A stretch of 5,065 nucleotides of DNA from Holtiella tumoricola (GTDB taxonomy: Bacteria; Bacillota; Clostridia; Lachnospirales; Cellulosilyticaceae). The position numbers were made by a program, and so were the translations under genes. The stretch lies in the NCBI RefSeq assembly GCF_027857615.1, contig NZ_JAQIFT010000067.1:1-5065 (forward strand), read 5' to 3'. Numbering within the stretch: the stretch's first letter is position 1; each line of letters opens with the position of its first letter. Positions 1 through 5,065 of this stretch are shown here, in pieces. The notes beneath the pieces were generated by a model that searched no databases, was not told the origin of the DNA, and saw nothing but the letters and a program-made list of their open reading frames with translations.

Positions 1-37
1 TCCTATGGAGCATTACCTCTTCTTTATATCCTATATT

Positions 38-1498
38 TTAATTTTTACAATGCTTTCTCTTCTCAATCATACTATATAGAGTCATAACAGGTACTCCTGT
101 TGCACCTTTACCTGCATACTCATTAAGGCTACCTTCTGCCCATGATGTTCCTGCAATATCAAGATGTAACCATGGTTTACCTTCTACAAACTCACCAATG
201 AAAAGACCTGCTGTAATTGTACCTGCATTACGTCCACCTAGGTTTTTAAGGTCTGCAATTTCACTCTTAATAAGTTTTTTATAATCATCATAATCTGGAA
301 GTCTCCAGAATTTTTCTCCTGTCTTAGCTGCCTCTCCTACTAATTCATCGTAGAATTCATCATTATTTGAAATAACAGCTGTGGTTGTTGTGCCTAATGC
401 TACAAGAGCAGCACCTGTAAGTGTTGCCACATCTACAATCCTTGTTGCCTTCTCTTTTTGGATGATATAAGTAACCGCATCTACTAAAGTTAAACGCCCT
501 TCAGCATCTGTGTTAAGTACCTCTATGGTCTTGCCTGCCATAGAACCAATAATATCTCCTGGTTTATAGCTTATTCCTGAAATAGCATTCTCACATGCTG
601 CTACAACTGCTACAACATTAGCTTTAATATTATTTTGTGCAATCGCACACATTGTTCCTATTACTGCCGCAGCGCCTGCCATATCACTCTTCATAGTATC
701 CATAGAAGCTGTTGGCTTTAGTGAGTAACCACCTGTATCAAAGGTTAGTCCCTTTCCTACAAGACCAAAAATTTCTTTACTTTCAGAATCACCCATATGT
801 CTCATAACAATAAGTCTTGGTTTTCTTTCAGAACCTTTACCTACCTCATAAAATGCTCTCATACCTAATGCTTGAATTTGTTCTTCATCAAAAATCTCTA
901 CTTCAAATCCTTTTTCTTTAGCTAATTCCTCAACTCTATCTGCCAATGTTTCCGGATAAATAACATTAGCTGGTTCATTTACTAAATTTCTTGCTTCAAT
1001 TACACCATTGATAAGATTATTTATCTCTACAAGTCTTTGATTAAGCTTATCTACCTTTTCTTCTGGAACATCTACTAAATATACAGTTGGATTATAGTCT
1101 ACATTAGTTACATCCGTTTTATATTTATTAAAAGTATACGTTGAAAGTCTAAGTCCTTGTGCTATAGCTTTTCCTATTGCTCCTGTACACATATGTGCAG
1201 CATCTATAAACTTAATGCCATACTTATCTAATTTTAGTTCTTTTGCTTTTTTTGCTCCTCTTGCAACAGCTTCTTTAAAAGCCTCCATTTTTAATTCATC
1301 ATATTTCCCTAATCCAACTAGGATTATATATTTCATTTCATTAGTTGTATAATAAAAACATTCTCCTACTTTACCCTTAAAGATATTTCCTTCTTTAATC
1401 TGCTCTATATTTTCACATGTACTTTTATAGTCTTCATAAACAGGTATAATCATTCCCTGTAAATTTTCTAATTTTTTATTCTCAATAATAATATTCAT
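38..1498 (-). CDS. pepA: Leucyl aminopeptidase (cytosol aminopeptidase, M17 family)
   Basis: This 486-residue protein is a full-length M17 metallo-aminopeptidase, a cytosolic enzyme that removes N-terminal residues from peptides using two divalent metal ions and usually forms hexamers. The variable N-terminal domain covers about residues 1-165 and the catalytic domain the rest. Metal-ligand and catalytic positions are all present at a constant offset of 21 from E. coli PepA: K249 and D254 (in GKGLTFDTGG), K261 (SLKP), D272 (KSDMAG), and D331, E333 and R335 (NTDAEGR). The C-terminal half also has the typical ATLTGA segment. The ATG at 1498 is supported by an AGGAGG site 8 nt upstream (1507-1512). 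The gene lies 53 bp downstream of uvsE on the same strand, so co-transcription is likely, although a weak internal promoter is possible in the gap. No terminator is visible in the 37 bp after its stop. The family call is very secure; the exact peptide preference is not knowable here. Confidence 0.97.
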   Translation of the reverse strand: MNIIIENKKLENLQGMIIPVYEDYKSTCENIEQIKEGNIFKGKVGECFYYTTNEMKYIILVGLGKYDELKMEAFKEAVARGAKKAKELKLDKYGIKFIDAAHMCTGAIGKAIAQGLRLSTYTFNKYKTDVTNVDYNPTVYLVDVPEEKVDKLNQRLVEINNLINGVIEARNLVNEPANVIYPETLADRVEELAKEKGFEVEIFDEEQIQALGMRAFYEVGKGSERKPRLIVMRHMGDSESKEIFGLVGKGLTFDTGGYSLKPTASMDTMKSDMAGAAAVIGTMCAIAQNNIKANVVAVVAACENAISGISYKPGDIIGSMAGKTIEVLNTDAEGRLTLVDAVTYIIQKEKATRIVDVATLTGAALVALGTTTTAVISNNDEFYDELVGEAAKTGEKFWRLPDYDDYKKLIKSEIADLKNLGGRNAGTITAGLFIGEFVEGKPWLHLDIAGTSWAEGSLNEYAGKGATGVPVMTLYSMIEKRKHCKN

Positions 1499-1506
1499 TA
1501 AGCTAG

Positions 1507-1512
1507 CCTCCT
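1507..1512 (-). promoter_or_regulatory. Ribosome binding site of pepA
   Basis: The minus strand reads AGGAGG, a perfect Shine-Dalgarno core, 8 nt before the ATG at 1498. It fixes the pepA start and implies strong initiation independent of uvsE translation. Confidence 0.85.
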
Positions 1513-1519
1513 TAAATCT

Positions 1520-1548
1520 ATTTTACTCTTTTATCTTACTATGGATAA
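1520..1548 (-). promoter_or_regulatory. Weak candidate promoter for pepA within the uvsE-pepA gap
   Basis: On the minus strand a -10-like TAAAAT (1520-1525, five of six matches to TATAAT) sits 17 nt after a poor -35-like TTATCC (1543-1548, three of six). In AT-rich DNA such matches arise by chance. It is listed only because pepA might have its own promoter as well as read-through from uvsE. Confidence 0.2.
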
Positions 1549-1551
1549 TTA

Positions 1552-2478
1552 TTATTGTATAGATTTAATTTTCCAATAACCTTCTGAAATAGGTTCCATA
1601 ACTTGATAAATAGATAAATCTTTTTGTTTTGCCTCAAAAATAATATCCTCTTGTTTAATATCTGCTAAAGTAAGTTGATTCTGTAGTGCCTCTACATCTT
1701 TAGCTTCAACATAATCAGCATGAGGTGGCTTATTAGGAGCATGTACACCAGATGAAATATGACATTTATCTGGGGGATAATCTCTAAGTAGCTCAATAAT
1801 ATCGCTATTTTTACTAGGGTTACATCTCTCATGATGAAAATCATATACCCATTTTAAGCCTAATTCTTTACATACTTGTACTATTTCTTCAGATGTATAT
1901 GTTTTATCATCATTTTCTAATGTAAGTAAGTTTAGATCAAGCTTATCTTGATTCTCTTTAATTATTCTTTTAAACCTTTCTAATGTTTCTACTTTATCAC
2001 CATAGGCTCCTCCTACATGTAGTACTAAATTTTGTCCTCCTACTAAATGTAAGAATTTCGCTTGAGCACAAAGTTCTCCTATAGATTTTTGAATAACTTC
2101 CTCCTTTGGAGATGCTAACATTGTAAAATGACTAGTATGCATAGATATCCTAAGTCCATACTCTTTTTGCCACTTCTTTATTCTTTCTAATTCATTTCTT
2201 ATCTTATTACTATTCAATATATTGTAATCCTCTAAAATACTTTTCATTTCTGCTTTATCTATAAAAGGAATGATATCTGCTGTAATACGATAAACATATA
2301 TATTATTTTTAATGTTATGATAAATAATATTACCTAATAAAATAATATTTTGTTCAACTACCTCTTTAATTTTTTCAATATCATAGTCTTCTATAGTTTT
2401 TAATCTAAAGGTACAATATTTCTTTTTTAAAGATAAATTAATACATGCATAGCCTATTCTTAATTCACATAAATTCAT
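1552..2478 (-). CDS. uvsE: UV-damage endonuclease (UvsE/UvdE family)
   Basis: This 308-residue protein belongs to the UvdE/UvsE family, TIM-barrel metal-dependent endonucleases that nick DNA directly 5' of UV photoproducts and start an excision pathway independent of UvrABC. Aligned by eye to Thermus UVDE, the metal and active-site positions are kept: H114 (SMHTSHF), H154 (LVLHVGGAYGDK), E188 (TLENDDKT), D213 and H215 (YDFHH), K238 and H240 (DKCHISSG), H253 (PPHADY) and E282 (FEAK). The lysine that is carboxylated in Thermus corresponds to K238. The Thermus lesion-probing pair Gln-Tyr is replaced by H117-F118. An upstream in-frame ATG at 2517 would add 13 residues. The ATG at 2478 is preferred because AAGGAAG lies 5 nt upstream and the encoded MNLCELRIGYACINL matches the usual family N-terminus. 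The gene is first in a likely uvsE-pepA unit and divergent from the AI-2E gene. Related Bacillus enzymes protect spores, but spore expression is not shown here. Confidence 0.94.
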   Translation of the reverse strand: MNLCELRIGYACINLSLKKKYCTFRLKTIEDYDIEKIKEVVEQNIILLGNIIYHNIKNNIYVYRITADIIPFIDKAEMKSILEDYNILNSNKIRNELERIKKWQKEYGLRISMHTSHFTMLASPKEEVIQKSIGELCAQAKFLHLVGGQNLVLHVGGAYGDKVETLERFKRIIKENQDKLDLNLLTLENDDKTYTSEEIVQVCKELGLKWVYDFHHERCNPSKNSDIIELLRDYPPDKCHISSGVHAPNKPPHADYVEAKDVEALQNQLTLADIKQEDIIFEAKQKDLSIYQVMEPISEGYWKIKSIQ

Positions 2479-2483
2479 AAGTT

Positions 2484-2490
2484 CTTCCTT
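2484..2490 (-). promoter_or_regulatory. Ribosome binding site that fixes the uvsE start
   Basis: The minus strand reads AAGGAAG, 5 nt before the ATG at 2478. No comparable site precedes the upstream in-frame ATG at 2517, so the shorter 308-residue product is favoured. Confidence 0.7.
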
Positions 2491-2551
2491 TTCTATATGG
2501 TATGATGTCTTTAACAATTGAATTATTACTTATAATAATAGTAATGATATT
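2491..2551. promoter_or_regulatory. Divergent promoter region between uvsE and the AI-2E gene
   Basis: Both genes must be transcribed from this AT-rich gap. For the plus strand, a perfect TATAAT lies at 2531-2536. Its best upstream partners are TTAACA (2511-2516), only 14 nt away, or TTTAAC (2510-2515), 15 nt away, so the -35 is uncertain. For the minus strand, TTCAAT (2517-2522) and CATATA (2494-2499) are 17 nt apart, but each matches consensus at only three or four positions. An imperfect dyad, ATTACT (2525-2530) and AGTAAT (2540-2545), surrounds the TATAAT and could be an operator or chance AT-rich symmetry. A shared promoter region is likely; the exact boxes are guesses. Confidence 0.4.
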
Positions 2552-2560
2552 AAAACTTAG

Positions 2561-2566
2561 AAAGGA
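2561..2566 (+). promoter_or_regulatory. Ribosome binding site that fixes the AI-2E gene start
   Basis: AAAGGA lies 7 nt before the ATG at 2574. The earlier in-frame ATGs at 2502 and 2505 have no purine-rich site upstream and would overlap the promoter candidates, so 2574 is preferred. Confidence 0.7.
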
Positions 2567-2573
2567 TATATCA

Positions 2574-3749
2574 ATGGATCAAGGAAAATTAAAAAGTAAC
2601 CTTATTTTAATAACTTATGCCATCCTTTTATTCTTAAGCTTACAAAATTGGGGCCTTATTATGAATGTAATCAGAGAAGTTTTTCATCTTATTGTTCCCT
2701 TTATCTATGGGTTTATAATAGCTTATTTATTGCATCGTCCATTTAATTTCTTCTATAATAAAATCTTTAAGTTTGATAATAAATGTAAATATAAGATTTT
2801 AAAACATATACGTAAACCTATTGCATTAGTTACTACTTACTTAGTAATTATTATTATTTTTATAGGTATTATTTCTTTATTAGTTCCACACCTTATAACA
2901 AGCATTGAAACACTTACTCGCGATTTACCAGACCACTATAAAGCAGCTCAGGAATTTGCAGAAACTATTTTCAAAGACTTACATATTCCAAGTGAATTTA
3001 TTTTAGAAATCCAGCAATATGCAACTCAAATTGTACAACAAATCATTAGTTTTCTTTATAGTGCATTGCCAAATATAGTAGATTCTATATTTAATATTAC
3101 ATCTGGTATTACGAATATTATTTTTGGTATTATTATTTCTGTTTATTTACTAAGTAGCAAAGAAAAATTAGTTCTACAAAGTAAAAAAATATTATTAGCC
3201 TTTACTCCTAATCATTTTGCTTACCATATTATTAGAATTAGTCGATTAACTCATAAAACTTTTAGTAACTTTATTTCTGGCCAGATTTTAGATGCATTTA
3301 TATTAGGTCTTATGTGCTTCATCAGTATGAGTATTCTTAAAATGCCCTATGCCTTATTAATAAGTGTAATTATTGGTACTAGCAATATGATTCCAATCTT
3401 AGGTCCCATATTAGGAGCTATTCCTACAACATTTATTATCCTTATGGCAAATCCAACACATCCTATGCAAGCAGTGTGGTTTATTATTCTAATTATAGTC
3501 CTTCAACAAATTGATGGTGATATTATTTATCCTCGTGTTGTTGGTAACTCTATAGGCTTGTCTGGATTATGGGTAATGTTTGCAATCTTAGTAGCAGGAG
3601 GTAAATTTGGTATTATTGGAATGATCATAGGCGTTCCTACATTTGCTATTATCTATACTCTCTTACGCGAAGCAACCTATTTTAAACTACAACAAAAGAA
3701 GATTAGTTCAACTAATATAGATGCTAAAGAAAAGGACATAGAAGATTAA
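2574..3749 (+). CDS. AI-2E family (YtvI/PerM-like) integral membrane transporter
   Basis: This 391-residue polytopic inner-membrane protein belongs to the AI-2E family (formerly UPF0118), whose members include the E. coli autoinducer-2 exporter TqsA, ion antiporters and many proteins of unknown substrate. Hydrophobic segments fall near residues 8-28, 35-55, 83-105, 176-196, 238-256, 260-292, 300-318 and 328-363, consistent with about eight membrane passes. A long soluble stretch (about 107-170) follows the third. Family signatures in the C-terminal half are SNMIPILGPILGAIP (270-284), then QQIDGDIIYPRVVG (311-324) leading into GLSGLW and VAGGKFG, and IGVPTFAIIY (352-361). The tail (371-391) is charged and cytosolic-looking. 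In-frame ATGs at 2502 and 2505 would add a hydrophobic 23-24 residue leader, but only the ATG at 2574 has a good ribosome binding site. The last codons lie in a terminator palindrome. Substrate cannot be inferred: no luxS or quorum-sensing gene is adjacent, and the family name should not be read as proof of AI-2 transport. Confidence 0.92.
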   Translation: MDQGKLKSNLILITYAILLFLSLQNWGLIMNVIREVFHLIVPFIYGFIIAYLLHRPFNFFYNKIFKFDNKCKYKILKHIRKPIALVTTYLVIIIIFIGIISLLVPHLITSIETLTRDLPDHYKAAQEFAETIFKDLHIPSEFILEIQQYATQIVQQIISFLYSALPNIVDSIFNITSGITNIIFGIIISVYLLSSKEKLVLQSKKILLAFTPNHFAYHIIRISRLTHKTFSNFISGQILDAFILGLMCFISMSILKMPYALLISVIIGTSNMIPILGPILGAIPTTFIILMANPTHPMQAVWFIILIIVLQQIDGDIIYPRVVGNSIGLSGLWVMFAILVAGGKFGIIGMIIGVPTFAIIYTLLREATYFKLQQKKISSTNIDAKEKDIED

Positions 3750-3765
3750 TCTTCTATGTCCTTTT
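3730..3765. terminator. Bidirectional terminator, 36-bp perfect palindrome shared by convergent genes
   Basis: Two perfectly complementary 18-nt arms (3730-3747 and 3748-3765) meet at a central GATTAATC. On the plus strand the stem is followed by U residues, with CCTTTTT at its right edge. On the minus strand the right arm ends CCTTTTCTTT. The left arm includes the last codons and the first base of the TAA stop (3747-3749) of the AI-2E gene. The mazF stop is 33 nt away on the other side, so one structure can end both transcripts. Confidence 0.88.
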
Positions 3766-3797
3766 TATACCTATATGTATACCATCTGCATTTATAA

Positions 3798-4169
3798 TCA
3801 TAATGCAATACTTATACTTAATCTCTGATCAATATTTTGCATATCTTGTTTGGAAAGCATGCCTATTTTATGCGAAAGCCTTCTCTTAGAAATAGTTTTA
3901 ATCTGCTCACACAATATAGTAGAATCATGCGTTAGAAAATGATACTTTTCTTTTGTCACTGTATAATGTGTAGGTATATCCTTTTTAATTTTTGATGTTA
4001 AAGGTACACATATAATTGTAGGAGAATAATGATTTCCTACATTGTTCTGTATAATTAACACAGGCCTTATCCCTGCTTGTTCACTGCCATCACCAACACC
4101 TAAATCTGCTTCGTAAATTTCTCCTCTACGAGGATATATGTATTCAGAAGATGTATCTTCAATATTCAT
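3798..4169 (-). CDS. mazF: MazF/EndoA (PemK-type) endoribonuclease toxin without adjacent antitoxin
   Basis: The 123-residue product aligns along nearly its whole length with B. subtilis EndoA, a ribosome-independent, sequence-specific mRNA interferase. Shared blocks are RRGEIYEADL (14-23), GSEQAGIRPVLIIQN (28-42), GNHYSPT (45-51), PLTSKI (56-61), DSTILCEQIKTI (about 83-94) and a closing SISIAL. The catalytic pair corresponding to EndoA Arg25 and Thr48 is present as R35 and T58, so the enzyme looks active. An extra 10 residues precede the EndoA-equivalent start. The ATG at 4169 is chosen over an in-frame ATG at 4205 because a strong AAAGGAGGAG site lies just before it. EndoA is normally preceded by its antitoxin EndoAI, but here only 79 bp and a terminator lie upstream, with no room for an antitoxin gene. 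Solitary MazF homologues do occur in Firmicutes; an antitoxin elsewhere or RNA-level control is possible. The family call is secure, toxicity is inferred. Confidence 0.93.
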   Translation of the reverse strand: MNIEDTSSEYIYPRRGEIYEADLGVGDGSEQAGIRPVLIIQNNVGNHYSPTIICVPLTSKIKKDIPTHYTVTKEKYHFLTHDSTILCEQIKTISKRRLSHKIGMLSKQDMQNIDQRLSISIAL

Positions 4170-4174
4170 GTATT

Positions 4175-4184
4175 CTCCTCCTTT
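4175..4184 (-). promoter_or_regulatory. Ribosome binding site that fixes the mazF start
   Basis: The minus strand reads AAAGGAGGAG, with the GGAGG core 7 nt before the ATG at 4169. This site lies inside the longer reading frame that would start at 4205, so that longer start is very unlikely to be used. Confidence 0.85.
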
Positions 4185-4194
4185 ACTAATTTTA

Positions 4195-4223
4195 GTATTA
4201 CCCATTCATAACTGCTTTAAACA
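4195..4223 (-). promoter_or_regulatory. Candidate mazF promoter
   Basis: Between the terminator at 4249-4278 and the mazF start, the minus strand has a -10-like TAATAC (4195-4200). It lies 17 nt downstream of a weak TGTTTA (4218-4223), or 15 nt from TTTAAA (4216-4221). A promoter must lie somewhere in this roughly 80-bp gap if the terminator works, but the exact boxes are uncertain. Confidence 0.35.
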
Positions 4224-4248
4224 TTATTTTTGAAAATACTAAAAATAA

Positions 4249-4278
4249 AAAAAGGCACTCATTAATGAGTGCCTTTTT
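4249..4278. terminator. Palindromic terminator upstream of mazF
   Basis: GGCACTCATT (4254-4263) pairs perfectly with AATGAGTGCC (4264-4273), flanked by A and T runs that extend the palindrome to 30 bp. On the minus strand a strong U-rich tail follows (seven T, an A, then more T). The plus strand also has a five-T tail, so it could work both ways. It lies about 110 bp beyond the tRNA operon terminator and insulates mazF from tRNA read-through. No gene that it would directly end is visible. Confidence 0.85.
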
Positions 4279-4385
4279 CAGATATTAATATATGTTATTT
4301 TATAATTTTAAAAATTAATCTCTTGAATTGTTTATAAAAACTATTACAATATCTCTTCATTTTAGCTATTCTAAAATGTTATAAA
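4279..4385. other. AT-rich spacer between tandem terminators, no gene seen
   Basis: No open reading frame with a ribosome binding site was recognised on either strand. On the minus strand TTCAAG (4322-4327) and TATAAA (4299-4304) are 17 nt apart. If used as a promoter, they would give a very short RNA ending at the 4249-4278 terminator. The -35 match is poor, so the spacer may be non-functional. Confidence 0.4.
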
Positions 4386-4417
4386 TAAAAAAGAACTTGC
4401 ATTATCTGCAAGTTCTT
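4386..4417 (-). terminator. Rho-independent terminator of the tRNA operon
   Basis: On the minus strand AAGAACTTGC (complement of 4408-4417) pairs perfectly with GCAAGTTCTT (complement of 4391-4400) across a 7-nt loop. A T-rich tail follows. The stem begins only 2 nt after the discriminator base of tRNA-Lys, so it is the operon's transcription end. Confidence 0.9.
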
Positions 4418-4419
4418 GA

Positions 4420-4492
4420 TGAGCCACCGGAGGCTCGAACTCCGGACCACTTGATTAAAAGTCAAGTGCTCTACCAACTGAGCTAGTGACCC
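4420..4492 (-). tRNA. tRNA-Lys (anticodon TTT)
   Basis: The 73-nt minus-strand cloverleaf has the anticodon loop CTTTTAA closed by CTTGA/TCAAG, giving anticodon TTT. The acceptor stem GGGTCAC/GTGGCTC includes two G-U pairs, and the T arm carries GTTCGAG. The discriminator is A. The next three bases are TCA, not CCA, and the terminator stem starts at the last of them, so CCA must be completed enzymatically. It is the last tRNA of the operon, 27 nt after tRNA-Phe. Confidence 0.96.
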
Positions 4493-4519
4493 ATATTCTT
4501 ATTTAAAAGCATAAATAAA

Positions 4520-4592
<73 letters not shown>

Positions 4593-4595
4593 AAA

Positions 4596-4672
<77 letters not shown>

Positions 4673-4689
4673 ATATTGCTTTTAAAGGA

Positions 4690-4771
4690 TGGAGGGAGAA
4701 GGATTCGAACCTTCGAAGGCGGTGCCAACAGATTTACAGTCTGCCCCCTTTGGCCACTCGGGAACCCCTCC
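4690..4771 (-). tRNA. tRNA-Tyr (anticodon GTA)
   Basis: This is an 82-nt class II tRNA with a long variable arm. The anticodon loop CTGTAAA, closed by GCAGA/TCTGT, gives anticodon GTA. The acceptor stem pairs GGAGGGG with TCCCTCC, and the T arm has GAAGG/CCTTC around TTCGAAT. The discriminator is A, followed by TCC rather than CCA. It begins only 4 nt after tRNA-Thr ends. Confidence 0.97.
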
Positions 4772-4775
4772 ATAA

Positions 4776-4848
<73 letters not shown>

Positions 4849-4855
4849 TTATACA

Positions 4856-4928
4856 TGGTCGCTATAGGGCTCGAACCTATGACCCCCTGCTTGTAAGGCA
4901 GGTGCTCTCCCAGCTGAGCTAAGCGACC
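4856..4928 (-). tRNA. tRNA-Val (anticodon TAC)
   Basis: The anticodon loop CTTACAA is closed by CCTGC/GCAGG, giving anticodon TAC. The acceptor stem GGTCGCT/AGCGACC is fully paired and the T arm has GTTCGAGCC. The discriminator is A, followed by TGT, so CCA is not encoded. Spacers of 7 nt separate it from tRNA-Asp and tRNA-Thr. Confidence 0.97.
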
Positions 4929-4935
4929 ATATAAA

Positions 4936-5009
4936 CGACCCAGAAGGGACTCGAACCCTCGACCTCCGCCGTGACAGGGCGGCGTGCTAACCAACTGTAC
5001 CACTGGGCC
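4936..5009 (-). tRNA. tRNA-Asp (anticodon GTC)
   Basis: The anticodon loop CTGTCAC is closed by CCGCC/GGCGG, giving anticodon GTC. The acceptor stem GGCCCAG/CTGGGTC has one G-U pair and the T arm carries GTTCGAGTC. The discriminator is G, the expected identity base for aspartate, followed by TTT, so CCA is not encoded. It is the first tRNA visible in the array; others or rRNA genes may precede it outside the window. Confidence 0.97.
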
Positions 5010-5065
5010 ATACTAAAAAGTATGATTTATACTTTCAAAACTAAACATAACCATTTTTTAACCTG
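5010..5065 (-). other. Leader of the tRNA array with small hairpins; rRNA-spacer-like
   Basis: Just upstream of tRNA-Asp the minus strand can form a 7-bp hairpin, AAAGTAT/ATACTTT with a 5-nt loop (5017-5035), followed by a T run. An alternative hairpin uses AGTAT (5019-5023) with ATACT (5010-5014). Further up is GTTTAGTTTTGAAAG, resembling conserved spacer sequence of Firmicute rRNA operons. This suggests a 5S or 23S gene just beyond the window. A TATAAA at 5026-5031 could be a -10, but no good -35 precedes it. The role may be RNA processing. Confidence 0.4.

Noticed and set aside
1..37. Possible start of another minus-strand gene at 13 (ATG preceded by GAGG)
   Set aside because: The purine run is only 2 nt from the ATG and just four codons are visible, too little to call a gene.
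2479..2517. Longer uvsE start at 2517 adding 13 residues
   Set aside because: The added codons include the ribosome binding site for the ATG at 2478, and the family N-terminus begins at the later start.
2479..2523. Sporulation (sigma-G-like) promoter for uvsE
   Set aside because: The minus strand has CATACCA, one mismatch from a sigma-G -10 pattern, but no matching -35 lies at the right distance.
4170..4205. Longer mazF start at 4205 adding 12 residues
   Set aside because: The added codons contain the Shine-Dalgarno sequence of the ATG at 4169 and overlap the likely promoter.
4856..4928. tRNA-Val anticodon loop as a MazF target
   Set aside because: The loop reads UUACAA, which shares UACA but not the full UACAU motif, so there is no sequence support for cleavage.

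Overview
The window is AT-rich, with plain AGGAGG-type ribosome binding sites and U-tailed hairpin terminators. Its proteins most resemble Bacillota families, so a low-G+C, probably clostridial, bacterium is the best reading. Genus and species cannot be fixed from this sequence.

Layout. Positions 38-2478 (minus strand) hold a two-gene unit transcribed uvsE then pepA: a UV-damage endonuclease followed 53 bp later by an M17 leucyl aminopeptidase. A 95-bp AT-rich divergent region (2479-2573) separates it from a plus-strand AI-2E family membrane protein (2574-3749). That gene ends inside a 36-bp perfect palindrome, which serves as a terminator and also lies 33 nt past the end of the convergent gene. 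The convergent gene (3798-4169, minus) encodes a MazF/EndoA-type endoribonuclease with no antitoxin gene beside it. Positions 4170-4419 contain the mazF ribosome binding site and weak promoter candidates, a strong palindromic terminator, about 110 bp of featureless AT-rich DNA, and the terminator of the tRNA operon.

Positions 4420-5009 are a tight minus-strand array of seven tRNA genes, transcribed Asp(GTC)-Val(TAC)-Thr(TGT)-Tyr(GTA)-fMet(CAT)-Phe(GAA)-Lys(TTT). Only the initiator tRNA encodes a 3' CCA. The leader at 5010-5065 resembles Firmicute rRNA-operon spacer DNA, so the array may be the distal part of an rRNA operon beyond the window edge. This is inference.

The genes are mostly ordinary housekeeping genes and no large novel system is visible. 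The most interesting signal is in mazF. Its mRNA carries three UACAU pentamers within 35 nt, one overlapping the start codon and two in the N-terminal extension that Bacillus EndoA lacks. UACAU is the reported cleavage site of related MazF enzymes from Bacillus, Staphylococcus and Clostridioides. Together with the missing antitoxin, this suggests the toxin may limit itself by cutting its own message.
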